DNA from: an uncultured Granulosicoccaceae bacterium
GTDB lineage: Bacteria > Pseudomonadota > Gammaproteobacteria > Granulosicoccales > Granulosicoccaceae
Assembly: GCA_938028465.1 (NCBI GenBank)
Contig: CALJAA010000130.1
Location: 1-48,414, forward strand
DNA length: 48,414 nucleotides
Direction: 5' to 3'
This document shows positions 25,446 to 35,144 of this stretch, piece by piece. The first letter of the stretch is position 1. The number at the start of each line of letters is the position of its first letter. The notes beneath the pieces were generated by a model. That model saw only the letters and a list, made by a program, of their open reading frames with translations, was not told where the DNA came from and searched no databases. The translations under genes were made by a program, and so were the position numbers.

Positions 25446-26882
25446 ATGGCTTGGGAAACAGTAATCGGGCTTGAGATACATGCTCAATTGTCCACGAAAA
25501 CCAAGATTTTCTCTGGTGCCTCAACGGCGTTTGGTGCTGAACCCAATACGCAGGCCTGTGCAGTTGATTTAGGTTTACCGGGTGTATTGCCAGTGGTCAA
25601 TGCAGAAGTGGTGCGTTTAGCAGTACGCTTTGCGTTGGCTACCAATTCAAGCATTACCGAACGCTCGCAATTCGCGCGTAAAAACTATTTTTATCCTGAC
25701 TTACCGAAGGGCTACCAAATTTCGCAAATGGCGTTGCCAATAGTCGGGCCAGGTGAGATGACCATATTCGATGGTGAAGACAGGCAAAAAACGATTCGCA
25801 TAACACGTGCGCATCTAGAAGAAGATGCAGGCAAATCAGTCCACGATCTTTTTTCAGATCAAACGGGTATTGACTTAAATCGTGCAGGCACACCTCTACT
25901 AGAGATAGTCTCCGAGCCCGATTTAAACTCAGCTGTTGAAGCAGTCGCGTATGCCAAAAAGATGCACGCCCTCGTGCGTTACATTGATATTTGTGATGGC
26001 AACATGCAGGAAGGTTCTTTTCGTTGCGATGCCAATGTATCGATACGTGAAAAGGGCAGTGATGTACTGGGTACTCGATCAGAAATCAAAAACCTAAATT
26101 CATTCCGCTTTTTAGAACGCGCGATTGATTTTGAAGTGGAACGACAAATCGATGTGCTTGAAGGTGGTGGCGAGGTCGTGCAAGAGACACGTTTGTACGA
26201 TGCAGATCGAGATGAAACTCGATCAATGCGCAGTAAGGAAGAAGCATTCGATTACCGCTATTTTCCTGACCCGGATCTTCCACCACTATTGGTTGAGCAA
26301 AGTTTTATTGAGCAAGTGCGGGCAAACATGCCAGAGTTACCAACGGTACGCACGCAACGTTTTGTCACGGATTACGAATTGTCAGAAGCTGATGCGGTCA
26401 CATTGACCTCCGAGCGCCCAACTGCGGATTACTTTGAAGCGACCTTGGCAGCTCAGCATATTACTCCACGATTGGCGGCAACGTGGGTGATGGGAGAGGT
26501 ATTCTCCAGGCTTAATAATGATGGCCTGTCGCTTGAGCAATCACCTGTTAATGCCGAAGCACTGGCAGGTTTGCTAATCCGTATTCAAGACAACACTATC
26601 TCCGGGAAAATCGCTAAGTCAGTGTTGGATACCATGTGGGAATCAGGTGAACCAGCGGATAAGATTATTGCTGCTAAGGGCTTGCAGCAAATCACGGATA
26701 CGGGTGCGATTGAAGCGATGATTGATGAAGTGATCGCCAATAACCCAGAACAATTGGCCGAATATCGAGCAGGTAAGGATAAGCTTATTTCGTATTTTAT
26801 TGGAGCTGTAATGAAGGCATCCAAAGGTAAAGCCAACCCCGGAGAGCTGAACAAGCTACTTAAACCAAAGCTGGACGGTTGA
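25446..26882 (+). CDS. gatB: Asp/Glu-tRNA amidotransferase subunit B
   Basis: A 478-residue subunit that phosphorylates and amidates the mischarged tRNA. The N-terminus [21 protein letters not shown], the zinc/active-site [12 protein letters not shown] region, [18 protein letters not shown] and EEDAGKS are canonical. A C-terminal YqeY-like tail (about 330-478) binds tRNA. The start is ATG 25446, four bases after gatA; the frame extends back into gatA but that part is not GatB. Confidence 0.96.
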   Translation: MAWETVIGLEIHAQLSTKTKIFSGASTAFGAEPNTQACAVDLGLPGVLPVVNAEVVRLAVRFALATNSSITERSQFARKNYFYPDLPKGYQISQMALPIVGPGEMTIFDGEDRQKTIRITRAHLEEDAGKSVHDLFSDQTGIDLNRAGTPLLEIVSEPDLNSAVEAVAYAKKMHALVRYIDICDGNMQEGSFRCDANVSIREKGSDVLGTRSEIKNLNSFRFLERAIDFEVERQIDVLEGGGEVVQETRLYDADRDETRSMRSKEEAFDYRYFPDPDLPPLLVEQSFIEQVRANMPELPTVRTQRFVTDYELSEADAVTLTSERPTADYFEATLAAQHITPRLAATWVMGEVFSRLNNDGLSLEQSPVNAEALAGLLIRIQDNTISGKIAKSVLDTMWESGEPADKIIAAKGLQQITDTGAIEAMIDEVIANNPEQLAEYRAGKDKLISYFIGAVMKASKGKANPGELNKLLKPKLDG

Positions 26883-26905
26883 AAAACGTTAACAGGCGAC
26901 TGAGT

Positions 26906-26914
26906 GCTACACTT
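26906..26914 (+). promoter_or_regulatory. candidate sigma-S-type -10 element for the BON lipoprotein
   Basis: GCTACACTT fits the published E. coli sigma-S extended -10 pattern KCTAYRCTT, with TG just before (26905-26906). Transcription would start near 26920, about 20 bases before ATG 26940. No usable -35 is present (TTAACA at 26889-26894 is only 13 bases away), which is tolerated at sigma-S promoters. Confidence 0.35.
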
Positions 26915-26939
26915 GTATCAAAATCTGTGGAGAGAATCG

Positions 26940-27266
26940 ATGGCTTTAACCATTCAAAAATTTGTAGTGCGTAGCGTTTTAGTTGTTGCGCTAGCGCTAT
27001 CTTTGGCAGCGTGCGAGGCTGTTCCTGTTGATCAGCCTCTTTTCGGTGGCTCAGCAGATTCGGATACACCGCTAGTGGCCGAAGTCCTAAAAGCACTGGA
27101 AAATAATCCACAAACGTCGGGCTTAAGACTGAAGGTATCTGCTGACGAAGATGTCATCATATTACGTGGCACGGTCAATACGCCTGATCAGATTAATATT
27201 GCAGAGCAGGTTGCGGGCAGTGTGGCCGGCGTTAGAGTTGTTAGCAATCATCTTTATTCTTACTAG
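26940..27266 (+). CDS. BON-domain lipoprotein (OsmY-like)
   Basis: A 108-residue protein with a lipoprotein signal (lipobox LAAC, Cys25) and a single BON domain (about 45-105; KVSADEDVIILRGTV, AEQVAGSVAGVRVVSNHL). BON domains bind membranes or phospholipid and are common in envelope stress proteins such as OsmY and DolP. Those have two domains; this has one. The residue after Cys is Glu, not Asp, so outer-membrane sorting is expected. The start is ATG 26940 with GGAGAG upstream; a frame from 26904 is longer but breaks the signal peptide. It lies 57 bases after gatB. Confidence 0.82.
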   Translation: MALTIQKFVVRSVLVVALALSLAACEAVPVDQPLFGGSADSDTPLVAEVLKALENNPQTSGLRLKVSADEDVIILRGTVNTPDQINIAEQVAGSVAGVRVVSNHLYSY

Positions 27267-27278
27267 TTCATTACCAAC

Positions 27279-28193
27279 TTGCCTTTCCGTCAGCTAGGCA
27301 AGTATGGCAGGTGGGTCTTACCATTTGGTTTGATCCTTGGGTTTGCACTTCCAAGCGCTGCAATCTATCTGGCCAAGTGGATCCCCCATTTAATTGCGCT
27401 AATACTGTTAATCGCATGCCTACAAATTAGACAAGCCGTTGATCTACGCCACCTCTTTGCACAGGCAACAATAAAATGGATGCTGGCTTGCCAGCTGCTA
27501 TTGCCCGTCGTTGTATGGTTATTCCTCTCCTTGCTCTCCATTCCATCCCACTGGATTGCCCCCGCCGTTTTGGTTGCATCTGCAGCGCCCATTACCGGTG
27601 GCCCCAGCTTAGTAATTATGCTGAAAGGCGATGCTCGTCAGGCACTGGATTTTTTACTGATCGGCACCATGTTGTTACCGGTAACTTGCATACCGGGTTT
27701 GCTGCTCATCAATTCCAGCGGCAGTATTTATTTTGTGGCGCTAACCGCGCTAAAATTATTGCTATTGATTGGTGTGGTGTTGTTGCTAGCCGCTGTTATT
27801 CGGCGTTACTGGGCAACCTTAAGCCGCTATCGCGACGATCAAACATTGGATGGCGTAAGCGCTGTGCTGATGGCGTTGGTGGTGATGGGTTTGATGGCTG
27901 GGTTTCATGTTGGCGGTTTGCGCGCTAGCGACGTGTTGTTAACCTTGGTTTGGGCTGTTGTTATCAACTTTGCCTTTCAGCTATTGGGTTTTCTAGGCGG
28001 CAAGTTACATAAACTTAACCCGATTGCGACTGGCGTATCAGCTGGCAACCGAAATATAGCTTTGTTTCTTGCGGCATTGCCAAGTGAAGCAAGCGCGCCA
28101 TTGTTGTTGTTTATTGCCTGTTATCAAATACCGATGTACTTAACGCCACTGTTAGGCAGTGTGTTTTACCCAAAAAATGTTGAGCAATTTTAA
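27279..28193 (+). CDS. bile acid:sodium symporter (SBF/BASS)-like membrane transporter
   Basis: A 304-residue protein with nine or ten membrane helices. The crossover motifs resemble the SBF/BASS superfamily: SAAPITGGPSLVIMLKGDARQALDF in the first half and GVSAGNRNIALFLAALP in the second. The substrate cannot be told from sequence. The only usable start after the in-frame stop at 27264 is TTG 27279, with no Shine-Dalgarno. Its TAA is directly followed by the hslO ATG (TAAATG), so the two are coupled. Family assignment is moderate; it is a divergent member. Confidence 0.7.
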   Translation: MPFRQLGKYGRWVLPFGLILGFALPSAAIYLAKWIPHLIALILLIACLQIRQAVDLRHLFAQATIKWMLACQLLLPVVVWLFLSLLSIPSHWIAPAVLVASAAPITGGPSLVIMLKGDARQALDFLLIGTMLLPVTCIPGLLLINSSGSIYFVALTALKLLLLIGVVLLLAAVIRRYWATLSRYRDDQTLDGVSAVLMALVVMGLMAGFHVGGLRASDVLLTLVWAVVINFAFQLLGFLGGKLHKLNPIATGVSAGNRNIALFLAALPSEASAPLLLFIACYQIPMYLTPLLGSVFYPKNVEQF

Positions 28194-29081
28194 ATGCGCG
28201 AACTAGATAAGCAAAATCGATTTTTAATTGAATCGTGTGACGTTAATGGCCAAATTGTTCAGCTTGATCAATGCTGGAGAGACGCGCGTGCTCGAACCGA
28301 ATACCCGACATCAATCCAAACAGTATTAGGCGAAGCCTTTGTTGCAACGGTGCTCTTGGCGTCGATGTTAAAAATGGACGGTAAGTGCACATTACAGGTG
28401 CGCGGGCCAGGGCCAGTGCATCTACTAGTGGTGCAAGTAAACAGTGCCGGGGAATGCCGTGGCTTGGCACGTTGGAAAGAAGAACCAGTAGCCTCTGATG
28501 TTAAATCGGTCTTTGGAGATGACGCTACCATGACGATTGCCGTTGAGTCATCAGACTACGCTGAACCCTATCAAGGTATTGTGCCCTTAGAAGGCGATAC
28601 GCTAGCCGATGCAATGGGGTACTACCTCAGCAACAGCCAGCAACTGCATACGAAGCTCATCATGTCAGTCAATGCTAATACGGCCAGTGGTTTGCTTTTA
28701 CAAAAGTTGCCGAGCAGCCAAGCTCGCACCGAAGATGAAGATGGATGGTCGCGAGCAAAACAGCTTGCGTCGACGGTTACGGATCAAGAGCTTGCTGAAC
28801 TTAATGCCGAGGAGCTTCTTCGCCGATTATTCTTTGAAGAAGAAGTGAGGCTATATGATGCTACCGATGTGGTGTTTAAGTGCTCGTGCTCGCGTGAACG
28901 AACGGGCAATATGCTCATTGGATTGGGTGAGGCTGAGATGGATGAAATCCTTGCTGAGCGAGATGAAGTGGCTATTACTTGCGAATTTTGCGATGCCCAC
29001 TATAGCTACGATGCCGTGGATATTGCGGCTCTATTTGCGGGGGCTGCAGAAGATGCTGCTGCCTCCAATCAGATTCACTAA
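28194..29081 (+). CDS. hslO: redox-regulated chaperone Hsp33
   Basis: A 295-residue cytoplasmic holdase activated by oxidative unfolding. The C-terminal zinc switch is intact: a CxC (KCSCSRER) and a CxxC (ITCEFCDAHY). The N-terminal core has the family blocks SCDVNGQIVQL and RTEYPTSIQTVLGEA. It starts immediately after the transporter stop. HslO requires no partner and is controlled by its own cysteines. Confidence 0.94.
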   Translation: MRELDKQNRFLIESCDVNGQIVQLDQCWRDARARTEYPTSIQTVLGEAFVATVLLASMLKMDGKCTLQVRGPGPVHLLVVQVNSAGECRGLARWKEEPVASDVKSVFGDDATMTIAVESSDYAEPYQGIVPLEGDTLADAMGYYLSNSQQLHTKLIMSVNANTASGLLLQKLPSSQARTEDEDGWSRAKQLASTVTDQELAELNAEELLRRLFFEEEVRLYDATDVVFKCSCSRERTGNMLIGLGEAEMDEILAERDEVAITCEFCDAHYSYDAVDIAALFAGAAEDAAASNQIH

Positions 29082-29104
29082 TCAGTATTTCTCATATAAA
29101 CTAA

Positions 29105-29110
29105 TATAAT
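29105..29110 (+). promoter_or_regulatory. possible -10 box for the WbsX-GT4 gene
   Basis: TATAAT in an AT-rich stretch just after hslO. The region 16-18 bases upstream has no good -35. It lies about 95 bases before the GTG chosen as the start. Confidence 0.3.
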
Positions 29111-29203
29111 CAACGCTTTACGCGATTATTGCTGATTGTAGATTACCCGGCGTTTGCTCATCAATACGGCCTGTTTTGGCTGTTTTCTTGCAGTTTTAAC
29201 GAG

Positions 29204-31555
29204 GTGTCTAAAACTCTAAAAATCGCCCGTAAATGTGTCCGTGCTCCTCTCCGTGCTTATCGCGGAACTAGGAAGGTGCTTCGGCGCGCGCGCGCGGCTG
29301 TCAGTGCAGGTGCTAATGGTGCTCGCAATGCGGGTGCCTATTCTGAGCACATCAAACGTTTTGGAAACCCCGGTGAGCAGTTTGAAGATGCCGATGCATT
29401 GATAGGCCCGGCCAATGGTACCAAGCGTGCTAAAGCCATCGCCTTTTACTTGCCACAGTTTCATCGCTTTGCAGAAAACGATGAGTGGTGGGGTGCAGGT
29501 TTTTCGGAATGGCGTAATGTATCCAGAGCGGCCCCTCGTTTTCACGGCCATTACCAGCCTCGTATTCCTCGTGATTTGGGTTTCTATGATTTAAGTCATG
29601 AACAAACCATTAGAGAGCAGGCTACCTTGGCAAAATCTAATGGTATTGATGCGTTCTGCTTTTACTACTACCGATTTAATAACAAGCGCTTAATGGAAAA
29701 GCCGCTTGATCTATTTGTAAATTCTGACATTGATCAAGAATTTTGCATCATGTGGGCAAACGAAAACTGGACTCGTACTTGGGATGGCACTAACGATGTG
29801 CTGATCCAACAGGATTATTTAGAAGAAGACGAAGCTGCCTTTATCGAGGATACGGCCTCTTACATGAAAGACGAGCGTTACATCCGCTTAAACGGCAAGC
29901 CCGTTTTCATTTTATATCGTCCTGGTTTACTGCCGAACATGAAAGCAACTCTTGTGCGCTGGCGCAGTAAATGGACAGCCGTGCTCGGAGTCGAGCCGGT
30001 GGTTATGATGGTACAAGCCTTTGGTGACGAAGACCCACGTGAATATGGTTTTGATGCGGCAGTAGAGTTTCCGCCACATAAGATCTGTGATGCCATGCCG
30101 CTGGCTAATAGCGAATTTAAAATTTTTGATCCCAACTTCTCTGGCAAGATCCGCCATTACAAAGATGCGGTAAGCCAATCTCTGAGTGCAGCGAAGCCAG
30201 ATTATCCGTTAATTAAGGGTGTTACACCGAGTTGGGATAACGATGCCAGACGCCAAGGTGCGGGTAGCGTGCTTCATGGTTCTACTCCAGCGTTGTACGA
30301 GCAGTGGCTTAAGGGCGCGATTGATTTTGCTGAGCAAAACCCAGTTGAACAAGAATCACTGGTTTTTATTAATGCATGGAATGAATGGGCGGAAGGTGCT
30401 TACCTTGAGCCTGATGTTCATTTTGGTCACGCCTATCTAAACGCCAGCCGAAGAGCGGTTTTTGGAATAGAAAAAGCCAAGCCGGTATTATTAGTCGGGC
30501 ACGACGCTCATAAGCACGGTGCACAAATGTTATTACTTAACATCGCAACCGTCATGAAGAAAAAGCTCGGACAGGACGTTGTCGTATTATTAAAAGAAGG
30601 TGGTGCCTTAGTAGAAAATTATCGCAAGGTTGCGCCAACCTATGTGCTTAGCGAGCAGCCCAAAGGCTGGTTAGCTCAATTGATTGAAAACGGTAATTTC
30701 GATTACGCAGTAACCAACACAGCAGTAACGGGTGATCTCGTGCCTCAACTTAAAGCGTGTGGGCTTAAGGTCAGCAGCTTGGTTCACGAAATGCCAGACT
30801 TAATCGCTGATTATCAACTTGAAGAACACATCAAAGCGGTGGCGAATAATTCTGATTTTACTGTCTTTGCTGCCAAGCCAGTGCAAGCGGGTTTTAACAG
30901 CTTCATTGAAATGGCGGAGTCTCGCCAAATCATCAAGCCACAAGGCAGCTATCAGCCGGTTGTATATGACCAGCTGTCACGCGAGCGTTTGCGCAAAGAG
31001 CTCAATATAGGTGCGGATAAAAAAATAGTCATCAATGCTGGCTACGCAGATAAGCGGAAGGGCTTTGATTTATTTATACAAACAGCTGCGCGCATTAGCA
31101 TCACGCACCCTGAAGTTTTGTTTATGTGGGTGGGTTCTATTGAACCAGGCATGCTTCGTTGGTTAAACAAAAGCTATGCGACAAGCCACCCTGTGCATCA
31201 GTCGCTGCACTTGGTTGGCTTTACTGAGAATATCGCTCCGTACTATTCTGCTGCAGATGTATTCTTTTTAACCTCACGCGAGGATCCCTATCCAACTGTG
31301 GTGCTGGAAGCCATGAATGCGGGCTTACCCGTGGTGGTGCTAAGAGGCAACACCGGTTTTGATGATCTAATGCTAGATTATGGATACATCGCTAATCAAT
31401 CAGATACTAATCTAATTGATGATTGTCTATTTACTGCATTGGCTGAAGATAAAGAGGGTAAGTCATGCGAGCGCATAAATTACATCAGTGAGCATGCTCG
31501 TTTTGAAGACTACTGCGAATGGCTAGTTGATTTGCCTGCCAACGAAGCAGCTTAA
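29204..31555 (+). CDS. WbsX (GH99-like) domain fused to GT4 glycosyltransferase
   Basis: A 783-residue two-domain enzyme. A basic N-terminal 60 residues precede a WbsX domain (about 75-420: AIAFYLPQFH, WWGAGFSEWRNV, FHGHYQPR.P, FCFYYYRF, INAWNEWAEGAYLEPD). A GT4 glycosyltransferase follows (about 450-775: NAGYADKRKGFDLFIQ, LVGFTENIAPYYSAADVFFLTSREDPYPTVVLEAM), with the EX7E-like donor site. Such proteins build O-antigen or capsule glycans. No other glycan genes are nearby. The frame opens at TTG 29129, but the first 25 residues look untypical, so I chose GTG 29204; this is uncertain. Its stop overlaps the moeB stop by four bases. Confidence 0.8.
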   Translation: MSKTLKIARKCVRAPLRAYRGTRKVLRRARAAVSAGANGARNAGAYSEHIKRFGNPGEQFEDADALIGPANGTKRAKAIAFYLPQFHRFAENDEWWGAGFSEWRNVSRAAPRFHGHYQPRIPRDLGFYDLSHEQTIREQATLAKSNGIDAFCFYYYRFNNKRLMEKPLDLFVNSDIDQEFCIMWANENWTRTWDGTNDVLIQQDYLEEDEAAFIEDTASYMKDERYIRLNGKPVFILYRPGLLPNMKATLVRWRSKWTAVLGVEPVVMMVQAFGDEDPREYGFDAAVEFPPHKICDAMPLANSEFKIFDPNFSGKIRHYKDAVSQSLSAAKPDYPLIKGVTPSWDNDARRQGAGSVLHGSTPALYEQWLKGAIDFAEQNPVEQESLVFINAWNEWAEGAYLEPDVHFGHAYLNASRRAVFGIEKAKPVLLVGHDAHKHGAQMLLLNIATVMKKKLGQDVVVLLKEGGALVENYRKVAPTYVLSEQPKGWLAQLIENGNFDYAVTNTAVTGDLVPQLKACGLKVSSLVHEMPDLIADYQLEEHIKAVANNSDFTVFAAKPVQAGFNSFIEMAESRQIIKPQGSYQPVVYDQLSRERLRKELNIGADKKIVINAGYADKRKGFDLFIQTAARISITHPEVLFMWVGSIEPGMLRWLNKSYATSHPVHQSLHLVGFTENIAPYYSAADVFFLTSREDPYPTVVLEAMNAGLPVVVLRGNTGFDDLMLDYGYIANQSDTNLIDDCLFTALAEDKEGKSCERINYISEHARFEDYCEWLVDLPANEAA

Positions 31556-32310
31556 GTCGCGTTGGCGCTTGGCCCACAAACCGGGCAGCTAGGGCTTTTA
31601 CTTAAGCGGATTTCGTTCCACTCCATATTAAGGCCATCAAACAATACCAAGCGGCCGGTGAGTGTCTCACCAATATCACACAGCACCTTAAGTGCTTCGA
31701 TCGCTTGTGCACATCCGATCATGCCCACAACTGGGCCAAGCACACCTGCTTGCGCACAGGTTTCTGCAGCTTCCGTGTTGCTATCGTATAAGCAGCGGTA
31801 ACAAGGTGTGTCTGGTAGGTCGGGGCGGATAACGGTTAGCTGCCCATCAAAACGAATGGAGGCCCCTGACACTAAGGGCACCTTGTGCCGAACGCAGGCC
31901 TCATTTACTGCAAAGCGAGTAGGGAAGTTATCACTACAATCCAGCACAACATCGCAGCTGGGTAGAATGTCGTTGAGCTCATCAGCTTCAAGTGCAAAAT
32001 TGATCTCGTTAATCACGATATTCGGATTGATGGCTAGGCATTGCGCTTTGGCCGACGCTACTTTTAATTCGCCTACACGCTCGGTGGTGTGTGCGATCTG
32101 GCGTTGTAAGTTTGAAACTTCGACCGTATCGAAATCGGCAAAGGTCAGTTGGCCAACGCCCGCGCCGGCTAGGTACATTGCTACAGGTGAGCCTAAGCCA
32201 CCCATGCCAACGACTAATGCATGACTGCCAAGTAATTTTTCCTGCCCAGCCTCACCTATCATCGGTAACGTAAGGTGGCGGCTGTAACGATCTGTTTCTT
32301 CTGGGTTCAT
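31552..32310 (-). CDS. moeB: MoeB/ThiF-type adenylyltransferase
   Basis: A 252-residue E1-like enzyme. The ATP-binding GMGGLG loop, NLQRQIAHT, the DCSDNFPTR block and an active-site region ETCAQAGVLGP are visible. Two CxxC pairs (CYRC, CPVC) form the structural zinc site. It adenylates the C-terminal glycine of MoaD (molybdopterin) or possibly ThiS (thiazole). No moaD or thiS is in the window, so the partner is open. I chose ATG 32310; an ATG at 32367 adds 19 residues that overlap the acpH start. In relatives moeB often follows prmC, but here ppx, ppk1 and acpH lie between. Confidence 0.88.
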   Translation of the reverse strand: MNPEETDRYSRHLTLPMIGEAGQEKLLGSHALVVGMGGLGSPVAMYLAGAGVGQLTFADFDTVEVSNLQRQIAHTTERVGELKVASAKAQCLAINPNIVINEINFALEADELNDILPSCDVVLDCSDNFPTRFAVNEACVRHKVPLVSGASIRFDGQLTVIRPDLPDTPCYRCLYDSNTEAAETCAQAGVLGPVVGMIGCAQAIEALKVLCDIGETLTGRLVLFDGLNMEWNEIRLSKSPSCPVCGPSANAT

Positions 32311-32365
32311 GAGTACAGCATACCGGGTATAGTGGGATGGTAAAAGTCGCGAGCAATACAAATTC

Positions 32366-32950
32366 ATGAATTTTTTGGCCCACGCCTATTTTGCCGATGG
32401 CGATGCTGAACGCATTGTTGGCCAGTTTTGTGGTGATTTCGTTCGCGGCTCTGATCTATCCGCTTATAGCGCTGGTATTCAACGCGGTATTCGGATGCAT
32501 CGACAGATTGATGCATTCACTGATAAGCACGCGGCGGTGTTGGGTGTGCGGCCACTGTTTGTGCCACCTTTAAGGCGGCTAGCTGGCGTGGTAACTGATG
32601 TAGTTTACGATCATTGCTTGGCTATCGCGTGGGAGGACTATTCCAATCGTGATTTTAATCTCTATATTGAGCAGGTAAACGATGCACTCTTGGCGCATAA
32701 GCACGACATGCCAGTGCGAATGCAGGGGTTTATTGATTTTATGATTAAGCACCAGGTTTTAAAAGCGAATAGCGATTTCGCTGGCGTTGAAGTAACATTG
32801 CAGCGTTTGTCCGCTCGCAGTAAGGTGTTCGAGCCCTTGGCCCGTGGCGCAACGGTTGCTCAGGCTAATATGGAGGCCCTGCAGTCCAGCTTCGACGCGT
32901 TTTTCCCGGAGCTACGAGCCTATGTCAATGAATTAAATAAGGCACACTAA
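32366..32950 (+). CDS. acpH: acyl-carrier-protein phosphodiesterase
   Basis: A 194-residue HD-like hydrolase that removes 4'-phosphopantetheine from ACP. The N-terminus MNFLAHAYFA, GQFCGDFVRGSD, GIRMHRQIDAFTD and VVYDHCLA match E. coli AcpH (193 residues) and hold the metal His/Asp residues. ppk1 begins at the next base after its stop, so the two genes are coupled, although a functional link is not known. Confidence 0.9.
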   Translation: MNFLAHAYFADGDAERIVGQFCGDFVRGSDLSAYSAGIQRGIRMHRQIDAFTDKHAAVLGVRPLFVPPLRRLAGVVTDVVYDHCLAIAWEDYSNRDFNLYIEQVNDALLAHKHDMPVRMQGFIDFMIKHQVLKANSDFAGVEVTLQRLSARSKVFEPLARGATVAQANMEALQSSFDAFFPELRAYVNELNKAH

Positions 32951-35125
32951 ATGCAATCTGATCGTACTATGGATCGCAAACAGTCCAAGAAGTCAGCGGA
33001 GTCTGGGGACGCGCCAAAAAGCGCGACTGCACCCAAGCTTGCGGCTGCGCAAGATATCCATCTAGCCAATCGCGAACTCAGTTTTATTGCATTCAATAAA
33101 CGCGTTTTGGCATTAGCCAATGATGAATCGGTACCGTTGTTAGAGCGGCTTCGTTTTCTGTGTATATCCAGTAGCAACTTAGATGAATTTTTCGAAATTC
33201 GTGTTGCTGGCATAAAGCAAAAAATTGCAGGTGGGATAGACGCAGCTGGCCAAGATGGTTTATCCCCTCAACAAGAGCTCAGCGCAATCACACTTTCAGC
33301 TCATGCCTTTGTCGAATCGCAATACGAATTATTAAATGACACACTGCTGCCAGCATTAGCTGAGCAGGACATACAGTTTTTTAGCCGTCAAACCTGGGAT
33401 GAGGCGATGTCCGCCTGGGTAAAGGATTACTTTGATAACAATATTGCGCCTGTGCTGAGCCCGCTTGGGCTTGATCCTGCGCATCCGTTTCCAAGGCTAA
33501 CTAATAAAAGCCTAAACTTTATTGTTGATCTGCAGGGCGTTGATGCCTTTGGCCGTGATTCTGGTTTCGCTCTGGTTCGCGCACCAAGATCCCTGCCTCG
33601 TGTTATCCCAGTGCCGAAAGATATTTGCGCATCAGAGCATGGCTACGTGTTTTTATCGTCAATTGTTCATTCTCAAATGGGCTCTATGTTTAACGGCATG
33701 GACCCAGTAGGCGTGTACCAGTTTAAGGTAACGCGTAATAGTGATCTCTACGTTTCGGATGAGGAAGTCGCAAACTTGCGTCGAGCGCTAGAAAGCGAAC
33801 TGTTGCAACGCAATTTTGGGCAAGCAGTGCGTCTAGAGGTGGCTGCTAATTGTCCGCCGAGCATTATTAAGTATTTACAAAACCAATTTAAGCTAACCGA
33901 TATTGATGTGTACCGTGTTGACGGGCCAGTTAATCTCAATCGATTGGTGGATATACCCGATGAAATTGATCGCCCTGATCTTAAGTACAGCGCATTTACT
34001 CCCAGCATAGCGCCGGCGTTTAGTGCTAGTTTTGAGGGCGGCATGAACATCTTTGATTATGTCAGTCAGCGTTCACCTATTTTGCTTCATCACCCATACC
34101 AATCTTATGACCCGGTTATCGAGTTGGTGCGGCAGGCTGCCTCTGATCCAAATGTTTTGGCGATTAAGCAAACGCTGTATCGCACTGGCACACAATCGAT
34201 GTTTGTTAAATACTTAATGGAAGCATCGCGAGCGGGTAAAGATGTCACCGTTGTTATCGAGCTGCGTGCGCGCTTTGATGAACAAAACAATATCCACCTA
34301 GCAACGTTGTTGCAAGATGCTGGCATACAGGTGGTATACGGTGTAGTTGGTTTTAAAACTCACGCCAAAATGTTGATAGTAGTGCGGCGCGAAAAGAAAA
34401 AGCTTGTGAAGTATGTGCATATAGGCACAGGCAACTATCACTCGACTACGGCAAGGTTGTATACCGACCTTAGCGTGATTAGTACGCATAAAAAATTAGG
34501 CAATGATGTACAAAAGGTTTTTACCCAGCTAACAGGCTTGGGTAAAACGCGTCATCTAAAGCAGCTAGTGCAGGCTCCGTTCACGCTGCATCGGTTTATC
34601 ATCGAAAAGATAGAGCGGGAGATCGCTATCTGTAAAGATGGTGGAGACGGGCGTATCATTGCACGCATGAATTCCCTGGTAGATCCAACCGTTATCGAAG
34701 CACTTTATAAGGCATCTAGTCACGGTGTAAAGATCGATTTAATCGTTCGTGGCATTTGTGTATTGAAGCCTCAGGTGCCAGGTTTGTCTGAAAACATTCG
34801 TGTTGTTTCAGTGCTTGGGCGATTTTTAGAGCACTCCAGAGTGTTTTATTTTTACGGTGGTGGAGTTGAATCGCTGTACTTAAGCAGCGCAGATTGGATG
34901 CCACGCAATTTTTTTAATCGTGTAGAAATTGCTATACCGGTTGAAGGCGAAGCACTTAATCGTGTTAAGGATGAATGCCTTGATCGATACATCGCTGATA
35001 ATTGCTACAGCTGGGAGTTACAGGCCGATGGTAGGTATAAACGTCGCCAAGCCAAAAAAGATGATCAATTTAGTGCACAGCTATCGCTGATTGATCAATA
35101 TTCCTCTGTGTACAGCACAGAATAA
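32951..35125 (+). CDS. ppk1: polyphosphate kinase 1
   Basis: A 724-residue enzyme that makes polyphosphate from ATP. Domains are a basic, disordered first 35 residues, the N domain (ANRELSFIAFNKRV, SSNLDEFFEIRVAG), a head domain and two PLD-like catalytic domains. The phospho-acceptor histidine lies in GFKTHAKM and the second catalytic histidine in FLEHSRVF. Starts at ATG 32951 or ATG 32978 both fit; I kept the first, which abuts acpH. It converges with ppx across 19 bases. Confidence 0.95.
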   Translation: MQSDRTMDRKQSKKSAESGDAPKSATAPKLAAAQDIHLANRELSFIAFNKRVLALANDESVPLLERLRFLCISSSNLDEFFEIRVAGIKQKIAGGIDAAGQDGLSPQQELSAITLSAHAFVESQYELLNDTLLPALAEQDIQFFSRQTWDEAMSAWVKDYFDNNIAPVLSPLGLDPAHPFPRLTNKSLNFIVDLQGVDAFGRDSGFALVRAPRSLPRVIPVPKDICASEHGYVFLSSIVHSQMGSMFNGMDPVGVYQFKVTRNSDLYVSDEEVANLRRALESELLQRNFGQAVRLEVAANCPPSIIKYLQNQFKLTDIDVYRVDGPVNLNRLVDIPDEIDRPDLKYSAFTPSIAPAFSASFEGGMNIFDYVSQRSPILLHHPYQSYDPVIELVRQAASDPNVLAIKQTLYRTGTQSMFVKYLMEASRAGKDVTVVIELRARFDEQNNIHLATLLQDAGIQVVYGVVGFKTHAKMLIVVRREKKKLVKYVHIGTGNYHSTTARLYTDLSVISTHKKLGNDVQKVFTQLTGLGKTRHLKQLVQAPFTLHRFIIEKIEREIAICKDGGDGRIIARMNSLVDPTVIEALYKASSHGVKIDLIVRGICVLKPQVPGLSENIRVVSVLGRFLEHSRVFYFYGGGVESLYLSSADWMPRNFFNRVEIAIPVEGEALNRVKDECLDRYIADNCYSWELQADGRYKRRQAKKDDQFSAQLSLIDQYSSVYSTE

Positions 35126-35144
35126 TTAGCCTTAATCTCTTCGC

